This document shows positions 1 through 9,400 of a stretch of 19,503 bases of DNA, in pieces. This stretch comes from QQUD01 sp039029915 (GTDB lineage Bacteria > Chloroflexota > Anaerolineae > Promineifilales > Promineifilaceae), in contig JBCCFD010000102.1 of NCBI GenBank assembly GCA_039029915.1, positions 1 to 19,503 on the forward strand, written 5' to 3'. Position 1 is the stretch's first letter. Each line of letters starts with the position of its first letter. Below the pieces are notes generated by a model. It did not search any database. It was not told the origin of the DNA and worked only from the letters and a program-made list of their open reading frames with translations. Position numbers and translations under genes: made by a program.

Positions 1-677
1 AACCTTCGCGCCAGCATTAAATCACCGACGGCGGCTAAATGAATGATAGGGTCGTTTGGCAGGCTCTTTTGTATTTCCGCAAAAATCGAATTGGTGGGGA
101 TATCAGATTGGTTGAGCAACGTGAGCCTCGTTTGTAACGGGTAATCGGGATCAGCAGGAGAACGGCCGTTAATCCAAAGGGCTTTATGCGTTGGGGGCAT
201 CTCGCGCCACGGCATCAAACTAACTCGGGCATCTTCTGAATCAATCAACGCTTGAGCTTCCTCCCACGTGATCATTTCCCATTGCTCGGTCCATTCAACG
301 GCTAAGACAAGCGGACTCTGCCAAACAAGCATGCCGTCTCCATTCAACTGGATAGCGGCATCTACTCCCGCTTGCTCAAAAAGGGCTGCCGGGTTAGCGT
401 CAACGATCGTCTCCCAATTTTCAAGAGCAATCGTACTGAACTCAGGGGGAACGGCGAGACGCTTAGGCAAAACGGCCGTTGCGGTTGGTAAAGGTGGGTT
501 TGTTGGGGTTGGTAAGATTTGGGGCGTGATGGTTGGCGGAATGTTGACTGTTGGTTGGGCTGTTGGTGTTGGCAGGCTAATAGTAGAAACGGCCGTTGGT
601 AAGCTATTGTTTGTGGCTTGAGCGCAGGCGACGCTAATCCACGCCAAAATAAATACCAAGACCAATTTTCTAACCAT
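1..677 (-). CDS. CapA-like (poly-gamma-glutamate/capsule synthesis family) lipoprotein, N-terminal part
   Basis: An open frame starts at the ATG at 675-677 and runs off the left edge without a stop (225 codons seen). The N-terminus MVRKLVLVFILAWISVAC is a lipoprotein signal with a lipobox ending at Cys18. A Thr/Pro-rich linker (about residues 24-65) follows, then a globular stretch of about 145 residues. The last visible residues, HLAAVGDLMLARR, match the start of the PGA_cap/CapA metallophosphatase-like domain, whose first motif is normally close to 'vGDimlgr'; the Asp is a metal-binding candidate. CapA-family proteins act outside the membrane in polymer or capsule handling, but many are of unknown function. 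The start is the only Met that gives a full signal peptide, with a weak GGAAAG upstream. The lipoprotein call is firm; the CapA call rests on one motif because the rest of the domain is outside the window. Confidence 0.72.
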   Translation of the reverse strand, partial: MVRKLVLVFILAWISVACAQATNNSLPTAVSTISLPTPTAQPTVNIPPTITPQILPTPTNPPLPTATAVLPKRLAVPPEFSTIALENWETIVDANPAALFEQAGVDAAIQLNGDGMLVWQSPLVLAVEWTEQWEMITWEEAQALIDSEDARVSLMPWREMPPTHKALWINGRSPADPDYPLQTRLTLLNQSDIPTNSIFAEIQKSLPNDPIIHLAAVGDLMLARR

Positions 678-760
678 ATTTTCTTTCCGGTTGCTATTTT
701 GTTACCAAAATTCTTAAATACTTCTTCTCTAGAAAAATTTAAAATTTCTTTTGTATAGGG

Positions 761-833
761 CTTACGCAAATAGAGGTCACTGAGCCTGTCGAAGTGACTT
801 TCTTAACCCTTCGACAGGCTCAGGGTGCGTAAG
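761..833. repeat. Palindromic repeat element, inverted pair of TGAGCCTGTCGAA cores
   Basis: Two copies of the core CTGAGCCTGTCGAAG lie in opposite orientation at 780-794 (plus) and 809-823 (minus), 14 bases apart. They are enclosed by perfect outer arms CTTACGCA (761-768) and TGCGTAAG (826-833). Each copy also has its own short complementary flanks: GTCACT/AGTGAC for the first and CCCT/AGGG for the second. The transcript could fold either as one long hairpin or as two small ones. It lies just downstream of the VanY-type gene (minus strand, ends at 849) and upstream of the CapA-like gene, so it may end or stabilise the cluster's mRNA. There is no U-tract. A related copy is at 18659-18713. Confidence 0.8.
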
Positions 834-848
834 TTCTGTTGTATTGAC

Positions 849-1859
849 CTATTCCTCATCTGGCCAGCAGGGGGCTGATTCATTAATCAATTGGAATTCC
901 GTGTAGGAAATGCCAATTTGATGAAGCCGGGTGGCAATTTCGATGCCCACATAGCGGAAGTGCCAAGGCTCAAAATTAAACCCCGTTGTTTCATGAGCAT
1001 CGGCTGGGTAGCTGAGCGTAAAGCCATACTTATGAGCATTTTCGGCTAGCCAAATTCCTTCGCTTGTTTCACTGAAGAGCGGGTGGAAACGCTCTGTGGG
1101 ATCTCCAGTCAAGGCGGGAAGCTCGGGCGAGGTAAAATCAACGGTTGTGCCTAACTGATGTTCGCTGTGACCGGGTCTGGCGCTGATTTGATCAACCCGA
1201 TCTGGGTAAAGATTGGCCCATTTTTCGTATGCTAAGGCTTGTTCATAGGCAGAGCGATACACAGAAACGACCTGTGCAAATAAACCAGCTTCCTCCATAT
1301 CAGCCACCATATCAAGCAGGGGTTCTAGCGCGATTTCTCGAATTTGCATAGGTATACCAAGTGTATTTTGGTAAGGCAGATATTCATTGAGCGAGACCAG
1401 ATCATCTGGTTCAAACTCTTCGCTGATGCCATAAACTTTGGTAATTAATGCCAGACCATCTTCAGGGAATCGCTCATCACATGAGATTGATGGCGTACTT
1501 GAAGCCGTCGGTGTGATGGCAACGATGACAGTGGGTGTGGGGGGAACGGCCGTTTGGGTTAAGGTGACGGTAGGTGTGGGTGGAGCGGCCGTATCGGTTG
1601 CTGCTAAAGTGGGTGTTGAATCAGGCACCGGCGTTAAAGTCACCGTTTGAGTAGGCCGTTCAGCCGTCGATGTCTCAGTAGAAACAAGAGGGACGGTGGG
1701 TGATGGTGATATTGTTGAGGTTACTGTTGGAATTGCCTCAACATCAAGGCTAATTTGCGGAAGGTCTGTAGGTAAGGCTGGCGGCTGTGCTGGCCTGCAG
1801 GCCAGCAAGAATAAAAAAAATAGTAGCGTCAGTATCTTGTTTTTTAGATGTTTATGCAT
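849..1859 (-). CDS. VanY-type D-alanyl-D-alanine carboxypeptidase lipoprotein (peptidase M15B)
   Basis: This is a predicted membrane-anchored zinc carboxypeptidase that trims the terminal D-Ala of peptidoglycan stem peptides outside the cell. Residues 1-21 form a lipoprotein signal (hydrophobic LTLLFFLFLLA, Cys21). Residues 25-125 are a Thr/Pro-rich spacer. The M15B domain covers about 130-325. Visible motifs are SVYRSAYEQ (199-207), the zinc-site signature SEHQLGTTVDF (232-242; His234 and Asp241) and EPWHFRYVG (297-305; Glu297 as base, His300 as third zinc ligand). All catalytic residues are present and the length is normal for a lipoprotein VanY. The ATG at 1857-1859 overlaps the end of the upstream methyltransferase frame by 8 bases and has no clear Shine-Dalgarno, suggesting translational coupling. 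The substrate could also be another D-amino-acid peptide. Confidence 0.88.
   Translation of the reverse strand: MHKHLKNKILTLLFFLFLLACRPAQPPALPTDLPQISLDVEAIPTVTSTISPSPTVPLVSTETSTAERPTQTVTLTPVPDSTPTLAATDTAAPPTPTVTLTQTAVPPTPTVIVAITPTASSTPSISCDERFPEDGLALITKVYGISEEFEPDDLVSLNEYLPYQNTLGIPMQIREIALEPLLDMVADMEEAGLFAQVVSVYRSAYEQALAYEKWANLYPDRVDQISARPGHSEHQLGTTVDFTSPELPALTGDPTERFHPLFSETSEGIWLAENAHKYGFTLSYPADAHETTGFNFEPWHFRYVGIEIATRLHQIGISYTEFQLINESAPCWPDEE
1788..1807. repeat. 20-bp perfect palindrome inside the VanY lipobox codons
   Basis: Positions 1788-1807 read the same on both strands (centre CTGCAG). In the minus-strand VanY-type gene these bases encode the lipobox and following residues, Leu-Ala-Cys-Arg-Pro-Ala. 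A hairpin in the early mRNA is possible. It may be a coincidence of codon choice. Confidence 0.6.
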
Positions 1860-2571
1860 GTGCTAGATTGAGATAATACTCTTGAGTAAGGTCATAGTAG
1901 GCGCGACTATAAACATGTCTGCGGTTTGTTTCAATACACATTGATAAACGTGTCATCTGTTTTTCATTTTTCTCGATTTGCAGCAGGAGGCGATGGGCTG
2001 GTTTTGAAGGTTTCGGCTGGATGAGTGTTTTTTGGGTTACAAAAAGAGGCTTAACAATCAACACTTTATTAAACGGCTCAAATTGCTGGCAAGGTATGAT
2101 GCTAAAAAAACGGCCGTTTTCGGCCAAAAGTAAACCCACGGCTTGGAGCAATTGCGTAAAAGATAGACTAACGGTGTGTCTAGCTTGGCTTTTAGGGAAA
2201 GCAGGAGACAGGGTACCGTCCCTTTTGTTAAAAAACGGCGGATTACAAACAATTAAATTATATTTGGGGTTTGATTTTTCAGCGAAATGGACGATATCAC
2301 CTTCAAAAACATTGATTTGGTTTGAGAAGGGGCTGTTTTTTACATTTTCCCTGGCCTGTTGGGCCGCAGCGCTATCAATTTCGACCGCATCTACTGTGGC
2401 AACTGAATATTTTTGAGCCAGCATAAGGGCCAACAATCCCGTGCCCGTGCCAATATCTAAGATCGTTTGGCAGGCAGGATGATTGGCCGATGCGCCGAGT
2501 AAAATGCCATCGGTGCCGACCTTGAATGCGGCTTGCCCCTGATGAATGACAAACTGCTTAAACTGAAACAC
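1852..2571 (-). CDS. trmN6: tRNA1(Val) (adenine37-N6)-methyltransferase, TrmN6/YfiC family
   Basis: The family transfers a methyl group from S-adenosylmethionine to N6 of A37 in tRNA1(Val). The N-terminus FKQFVIHQGQAAFKVGTDGI (4-23) carries the family's 'Q...FKVGTDGILLGA' signature. The SAM-binding motif I is DIGTGTGLLAL (39-49), with an acidic VEID at 63-66. The catalytic N6-adenine motif is NPPFF (110-114). Length (239) is typical. The start is a GTG at 2569-2571: it shares one base with the TAG stop of the upstream phosphatase and has a strong GAGGAG Shine-Dalgarno at 2576-2581, so I prefer it to any downstream start. The gene sits between a phosphatase and a VanY lipoprotein in an overlapping cluster. 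The exact tRNA target in this lineage is inferred from the family. Confidence 0.87.
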   Translation of the reverse strand: MFQFKQFVIHQGQAAFKVGTDGILLGASANHPACQTILDIGTGTGLLALMLAQKYSVATVDAVEIDSAAAQQARENVKNSPFSNQINVFEGDIVHFAEKSNPKYNLIVCNPPFFNKRDGTLSPAFPKSQARHTVSLSFTQLLQAVGLLLAENGRFFSIIPCQQFEPFNKVLIVKPLFVTQKTLIQPKPSKPAHRLLLQIEKNEKQMTRLSMCIETNRRHVYSRAYYDLTQEYYLNLAHA

Positions 2572-3332
2572 TAATCTCCTCGAATCAAATTTACAAGTGG
2601 TTCTAATAAAGTACCGTTTGTCGCAATACTTTCTTCATTGTGGATTGTGGGAACGCCCTGCCAATCGGTGAGCGTGCCGCCTGCTTCTTCCATAATGACC
2701 TGCAGCGGAGCAATATCCCATAGCGCCATAGCCGGATCGGTCATGATGTCAGCTCGGCCAGTCGCTACCAGGGCGTAGCCATAGGCATCTCCCCAGGTGC
2801 GCTGATAGTAGGTCGCTTTGACAATTCGGTCCCAAGCGGCCTGTTTTTCTTTGAAATAGTGCAACCCGCTGGTGAGAACGACCGCTTTATCGAGGGTTTT
2901 TGTATTGGAGACGGTCGCTTTACGGCCGTTCCAAAAACAGCCTCCGTCGCGCACGGCATAAATCGTTTCGTTTAAGGCAGGAAAGTTCATGATGCCCAGC
3001 AGCGCTTTGTCACCATCCATCAGGGCAAGCAAATTGGCATAAAGCGGTACGCCACAAACAAATGATTTTGTACCGTCGATTGGATCAATAATCCACGTAT
3101 ATTCTGAGTTGGTATGCTTGTTCTCAAACTCTTCTCCCAAAATATTGTGATTGGGATATTGAGATTGAATCAGTTCACGAAGTTTTTGTTCTGCCTGTTG
3201 GTCAGCGATGGTGAGGGGGGTATTGTCTGCTTTTGTTTCAACGGAAACGGCCGTTTGAAAATGTCCAAGCGTGATTCGCCCGGCCTGCCAAACCGCGTCT
3301 AGTGCAAAGTTTAGAAGTGCATTTTTGTCCAT
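2571..3332 (-). CDS. hisN: Histidinol-phosphatase, inositol-monophosphatase family (HisN-like)
   Basis: This is a Mg2+-dependent phosphatase of the IMPase fold. Motifs are GEEF (about 66-69), DPIDGTKSF (about 82-90, the metal-binding core), and the C-terminal WDIAPLQVIMEEAGG with its metal-binding Asp. The stretch VCGVPLYANLLALM, a central WGDAYGYALVATGRAD segment and a length of 253 fit the HisN subgroup, which hydrolyses L-histidinol phosphate to histidinol. Other substrates (inositol phosphate, PAP) are possible because these families overlap, and no other his gene is in the window. The ATG at 3330-3332 gives the standard N-terminus, with no strong Shine-Dalgarno. It is first in the cluster with trmN6 and the VanY-type lipoprotein; its stop shares one base with the trmN6 GTG. 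Confidence 0.85.
   Translation of the reverse strand: MDKNALLNFALDAVWQAGRITLGHFQTAVSVETKADNTPLTIADQQAEQKLRELIQSQYPNHNILGEEFENKHTNSEYTWIIDPIDGTKSFVCGVPLYANLLALMDGDKALLGIMNFPALNETIYAVRDGGCFWNGRKATVSNTKTLDKAVVLTSGLHYFKEKQAAWDRIVKATYYQRTWGDAYGYALVATGRADIMTDPAMALWDIAPLQVIMEEAGGTLTDWQGVPTIHNEESIATNGTLLEPLVNLIRGD
2576..2581 (-). promoter_or_regulatory. Shine-Dalgarno deciding the trmN6 GTG start
   Basis: Minus strand reads GAGGAG, four bases before the GTG at 2569-2571, inside the last codons of the hisN-like gene. It fixes the non-ATG start. Confidence 0.75.
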
Positions 3333-3380
3333 GTGGGTAGTTTATCTGGAGCAAGAGGATAGAGCGAGAGATTGGGAAAA

Positions 3381-3406
3381 GAGAAGAGAGAAAAGAGAAG
3401 AGAGAA
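3381..3406. repeat. Purine tract with a 12-bp direct repeat
   Basis: GAGAAGAGAGAA occurs at 3381-3392 and 3395-3406 in a purine-only tract reaching from about 3374 to 3412. It lies in the 137-bp spacer between the giant gene's stop and the hisN-like start, so the hisN transcript leader would be pyrimidine-rich. No function is evident. Confidence 0.6.
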
Positions 3407-3428
3407 GTGGGGTGAAGGTAGAATGATA

Positions 3429-3463
3429 GGATTGCACCGTGGCAAAGTAGCAGGGTGCAACCC
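3429..3463 (-). terminator. Hairpin just after the giant FG-GAP gene
   Basis: On the minus strand GGGTTGCACC (3463-3454) can pair with GGTGCAATCC (3438-3429) as a 10-bp stem with one G-U pair and a 15-base loop. It begins six bases after the TAA at 3470-3472. No U-tract follows, so it may be an mRNA 3' stabiliser rather than an intrinsic terminator. Confidence 0.5.
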
Positions 3464-3469
3464 TTTCAA

Positions 3470-6400
3470 TTATCTCAAAACCAATGGTAAAAAGATAGTG
3501 TGTTCAGTCTGTGTTGTTGGTGGTGGATCGTCCGGTGGCGGTGGATCTGGCTCGTCACCTTCTTCCATCATGGTTAGCGGCCAGTATTGGGCCTGGCTAT
3601 TGTTCCAGGTTGACAGCGTGGCCGTTGGGTAGCCGTCAATGGTGAACTCAATAGAACGGCCGTTGACGCCGCAGTCATTCCCTACATCGGCAGCTACCTT
3701 AATTTTGTAGACCCAGCTGTCATTGCCGTTCGGAATCAATGTGGCTTGCCCGCAGATGTTGCCATCAATGGCGGCAACGACCGTCCCGTTTGTGGGGATT
3801 TCGGGGCCATCCGTTGTGACCTCACCGTAAAAGGTTGCTGGCGGTAGCGAGAAGAATGAATTCGCATTGCTAGTCACCAAATTATCTGGAATCCCAATAA
3901 ACGGTGTTGTGTCTGAAATGGCATAGATCCAGTACGTGTGAAGCGGTTGAACGGAATCTAAATCATTGACAATCGTTTCAAATCCTGGCTGAACGGTTGT
4001 GTCGTATAGCTTCCACACATTCCCCTGTAGCTCATAAATTGAGGTGTAGGAATCATGAATAGAGGCGAGGGCGTTGGGTAACGGCCGTTCATTTGTATTT
4101 GGATAGGCAAATAAGTTCCACCCTTGCTGTAGCTCAGGCGTCACAATGGTCACTGCTAATAAGTAGGTGCCTTCACCCATCAGCGGGGCTGAAGCAAAAT
4201 TGCGGTAAGTATCTAGCTCGGTGGTTAAGCGCTCCCATTCACTGCTGCCTTCAGCTCGATAGTAAACATTTATGTCGTTTTCAAAACTACCGGGGACGTC
4301 ACGCTGTAGGTAGTAGAAGGTTATTGAACTGTCTGGTAAATCCCCCTGCGAATTAAAGCGATACGCTTGGCCAACCGGTGCCAGCCAGTCGTCTAAATCT
4401 GGCGGCGATGTTAATGATTGAAGCGAATAGGTTGCCGCATCGGTGAAGATGTTTTCGATGCTAAAGATGATGACTTGACCATCGCTCGATGACATCGGAG
4501 CGCTAAAGCCGGGTCGATTGATGCTGAAACCGGGTCGGTTAATGCTAAAGCCCGGTCGGTTGATGCTGAAACCGGGTCGGTTAATGCTAAAGCCTGGTCG
4601 GTTGATGTTCCAACCGCTGCCCAAGAAGAAATGGGTCATTGCTTCAAGCTGAGGTGATGTGCCGCCAACTTGGAAACGAACCGAACCGCCCGGCGTTGGT
4701 GTGTCAAACTCTAGAAGCGCTTCGTAGGTGTTGATTTGACCGGGAACGGCCGTTAATACAATGTCACCAATTGGCACACCCAGCATTGGGATGAACTGGG
4801 CGGTTAAATTGCTAACGGGAGCAATATTGACGACGGTCAACCGTATCGTTTTTGAGGTAACGGGCGTCACTGTAATTTCGGGCTTCCAATTTGCCACTTC
4901 ATGAACTGTAAACGGGGCTTCCTGAGAGCCAACCGTATGACAACCGACGAAGGTGAAGGAACGGCCGTAAACACAGACTTGATCACCCGGCTCAGCCCCA
5001 CGCGCCTGCACTAAATCTCGATTTGGGGCGCCCAAATGAATGACATCGGTTGGCGTTGACCCGTTGCCGCCCATCTTAAAGAGATACGCCTGGGCGTCAC
5101 TTTCATCAAAAACCAACGGCACATTGGCGTCATCTAATAAACCAAAGAAGGGGCTGGCTAATGTCTCAGAATCACCCTCAATGTTTGAATAGCTAACTTG
5201 CGTCACATTAATTGGTAATGACGACGGGCCATCCAAAGCGTTGGCCTCCGTCATCCACGGGTAGAAATTGGTTAACGTTTCCCAATCAGTGCGACCCGTA
5301 GTGAATTCAGCAATGGTTAGACCACATTCGCCGAGCCATTCAGACCGGGTCAACAGCTCGCTGTAGAAGTACGCATCCGTCATGGCTGAACCAGAACAGT
5401 TTGTTTCAATAAGCAGATTGTTGTTGATGCCTAGATAATTATCGAGCAGATAGAAGGCATAATGGCCAAACTCATGCGCTAAGGCGCGGGGCCAATCTTC
5501 ACCAAGCGTCCCGTTTGTGTTGCCAAAGCGATTCCAAACGGAGCCCATGCGGATTTGCCCGGGAATGTAGGCTTCATCATAGGTTTGCCCTCCAACCGAT
5601 TCTGAGGCAATTTCCTGCACGAGCCCGCCTAGATTGGCGTTGGGCCGGTGATTGTTACTAGCGTAAATGATGACATCTGCATCAAACCAATTTTCTTTGT
5701 CGTGGAAGATGCGGACATCGCCAAAGGCTGCTTGCCCATCGGTTAAGTCAAACACAATTTGGGAGGCGCGCTCAATGTCAGCCGATAGCTGTTCCATGTA
5801 GCTGGGGTCATTTCGGGCGTCCCATTCGAGTGAAACATCCAAATCGTAAAGCGTAAGTGTATTTTCAGATCTTATCCGGAGCTGAATGATGCCGAGTGTG
5901 TTGGGCACCGTGTGCATATCTAGCCCGGATTCACTGGGGGCGGCGCTGGTGTTGTAAACGATGTAGGTGGGATTTTGAGGAACGACCGTTATCCAGGCTG
6001 GTGACCAATTGGGATTGAAAGAAGCGGGCAGCCCGCCTAATTGACCGTGATTGTTATTGTCTGAATAATCCTCAATGAGGCCATTTTGACCCTCAAAGAT
6101 TGGCCAATAGGCGAGTAAATCGTCGCCATCTGATTCAGGCAGGGATTGGTTAAGCTCCAACTGAAGGTGAGATGCTGTGCGGGCTTCTTGCCAGATGCGG
6201 ACTTCGTTAATGACGCCGCTAAACTGTTGTGAAAAGGAGAGGTTGCTGAAGAATCGGTTGCCACCTAGCAGCAGAGGATCATCATCATTGGGCAGAGCTG
6301 GGGCATCTCCCGTGACCGTTTCTTGGTAGACACCGTTGACGTAGAATGAGACATCGTTGTTGTTGTCTAGAACGGCAGCCACGTGGACCCATTCTCCGGC

Positions 6401-9400
6401 CAGAATGGACACATTTTGGGTGTCATACGATTGCACTCCAAATGTTGAGAAGCGCAGACCGTCGTTGAGTAAGGCTAAGCCAAAGCCGTTGTCTGAATTT
6501 GTGTTTCCGTGACTTAAAATGTACTGCAGTCCCTGTACGCGCACGGGGCGAATCCAAGCTGATACGGTGAAGTTGTTTTCTAAAACGGCCGTTTCGGAGA
6601 CGACATCAAAATTCACAAAGTCATCACTGCCGTCAAAAGATAGACCAATTGGCGCTATGCCCCCATAATCAACTGGTTTCATAGCGACCAGCTGCTCACC
6701 AGGCAATAAAACACCACGGCCCTGTAAAAAACCTAGGTTGTTGGTTTCAAATGGAATGCCGTTGCTGTCCGCGATGGGGTCCGCACCGGTTATTTGACCA
6801 GACGGCAGTTGGTACACAATGGCTTCGGAAATACCAAAGCTGCTATCCCCGTCGAGCACCTTGACCTGATTGCCGCGGACTCGAATCGGGAAGGTTTGGG
6901 TCGAGGCTGAAGGTTGAAGGGAGCCGTCAGGCTTGCTATTTGTATAGAGATAGGTGCCAACGGCCGTATTCCCGCTTGGCTGAGCCCCATCATATTGCAC
7001 TTCAAAGCGGAATATTACATTATCACTTTGTCCAAAAAAGCCGCTTTCAATGACATTCCACGTAAAGAGGTGCTGGTTATTGCTGTTTTGAGTGGGATAA
7101 GGTGCTGTCGCTAGGTCCGTAACATCCGTGGCTGGAGTGGGGATGGCTTCAAACCATTGTCCACCCCCATCAAGCGAGTAAAAACCACGTACAAGCCGGG
7201 CGTTTGCCCCAGTTGGATGGTAAAGTGTGTAATTAATTTCAACAGATTCACCGTCTCGAATGCCAGGGTTGGCGAAGAAATCAGCATTGGCGAGCGCGTT
7301 GGTTGAATTGTTTTGGTTGCGTTGGATTAGGCTAGAGTAGAGATCGATAGAGACTGACTTAACGGGGCCCCCATCCGTTTGAGCCATGCCTTGATACTGG
7401 TCGTTGAAGAAGACGCGGGTACGGCCGTTGCTAGACCCACTGACGGCATTCCCTAAAATGCTTCGTCCACCGGTTGCTAAATCTAGGTCGCCATCTTGAT
7501 CGACATCACCCCACGCCACTGCAAAAGTCGAAAGCCAACCTTCCGTTCCTTTGTCAGAAGTCCAAATCGACTGAGCTGCTGTTTGCAAGGTGCCGTTTTC
7601 GTTGAAGTAAATTTTGTCCGGTTCGACGGCTCCACCTGAATTGCCGCGCGCATTGCCTACGGCTAGATCTAGGTCGCCATCACCGTCTGCATCTCCCCAA
7701 GCCAGCGATCGGGTATCGTTTGTATCGAGCGATGACCAGCATGGTTCAACCCCAATGAGGCCACCTTCGTTGCAAAAAATCTGATTCGGTGCCAGCTGAT
7801 TAGCGACAGCTAAATCAAGGTCGCCATCGTTATCAACATCACCCCAGGCGATGTCGACGCTGTTTTCATTGGCCCCGATTGTGAAGGCGTTGCCATCGCT
7901 AAAGGTGCCATTGTCGTTGATATAAATGATATTGGGCTGATTCGCATTGGCAAAAGCGAGGTCTAAATCGCCATCCTGATCAATATCGCCCCAAGCGACC
8001 GCTCTTGTTTCATCGTCGGTGGTTCCTAAGCTGATTGTTTCATTGCCTAAACCTTGATTGGTAAACACGTTGACGTACAGCAGATTTGGGCTGTCGTCGT
8101 TTGCGGTTATCAAATCGAGATCCCCGTCCCCGTCCATATCTGCCCAGGCAACGTCGTAGCTTTTTTCATTAGTGCCTAGCTCTTGAACGTCACTGTTATT
8201 AAACCCTGTGCCATCGTTGAAATAAATTTGATTGGGCGAGCCATTGTTGGCTATGGCTAAGTCCAGGTCGCCATCAAAGTCGACATCTCCCAATGCCGCC
8301 CCTTCGCTATTCTCCCCGCCTAGCTCTGGTGTAGTTAAGCTTAAAAAGCCAGCTCCATCATTCAGGTAAACCTGGTTGGGATTGCCGCTGTCATTTGCTT
8401 CAACAAGGTCGAGTAAGCCGTCTCCATTAACGTCACCCCAAACGACATCTCGAGTTTCGTAGACTGATTGCAGAGGGATAGATATAGCTACATCGTTTAT
8501 CGGGTGTGATTTGTTAGTATAGATTTTGAGTAAATTATCAAAAGCTCCGATGAGATCGAGGTCCCCATCAGCATCGATGTCGGCGTGGATAAAATCTTGG
8601 TTTGTAATAGTGTCGTCGCTGTTCCATGAGGCTGAGGTTTCTAAAATTGAGCCGTTATTTAAATACAGTCTTTCTGGTGCATCAAAACTGCTACCCACTA
8701 TTAGGTCTTGGTTTCCATCTCCATTGGCATCTCCCCAACTGACCTCTAAGCCTAGGTCATTTTCTGTGATGGAATTCCACACGAAGTCGAATTCAAGGTT
8801 AGACGTATTGAATTGATACACTTTATGGCTGTTATAGACGTTTTCAACCATAGCCAGCTCAGCTTGATCGTCGCCGTTCATTTCACCAAAGGCGATGTCT
8901 GTCGTTGAACGGCCGTTTCGCTCCCACACCAAGCTTAAAACCAGGGAGGTAGTGCTGTTATTTTGGAAAACTTGGTCAGGGTCACAGTTGCTGGGATAGC
9001 TGGGGCACATACTCCCAAACGCCGCGTCAAGGTCACCATCCCCGTCGATATCAGCAACATCAACTGAGGAAGTCAGATAATTGTTTCCATCAGACCAATC
9101 GGGGGTGGATGAGAAGGTGCCACCACTGTTGAGATAAACTTTATTTTCAGCTTCCCAGTTGGCAATGACTAAATCCATGTACCCATTGCCATCGAGGTCT
9201 CCTAGCGCCAAACTGCGTGTGTCGTCGCTAACGCTTTCCGTCCAAATGAGGTTAAAATTTAGAGAGCCATCTTCGTTAAGCGGGTCGTTGCTATAGACGC
9301 GGGTGGCCCCATTGTTATTGGCGACAATCAGGTCGAGGTCACCATCTCCATCGATATCACCAAGCTGAATGTCTCGCGAGAAGTCTGAGCGGCTATCTTG

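Noticed and set aside
268..621. Plus-strand frame of 117 codons (and a minus-strand frame 362-769)
   Set aside because: Both are shadows of the edge-truncated CapA-like lipoprotein on the minus strand, whose frame has a signal peptide, lipobox and domain motif.
1438..1650. Plus-strand Val/Gly-rich frame
   Set aside because: It is the reverse complement of the Thr/Pro-rich linker of the VanY-type lipoprotein.
4502..4606. CRISPR-like array
   Set aside because: The 21-bp units are directly adjacent without spacers and lie in frame inside a coding region.
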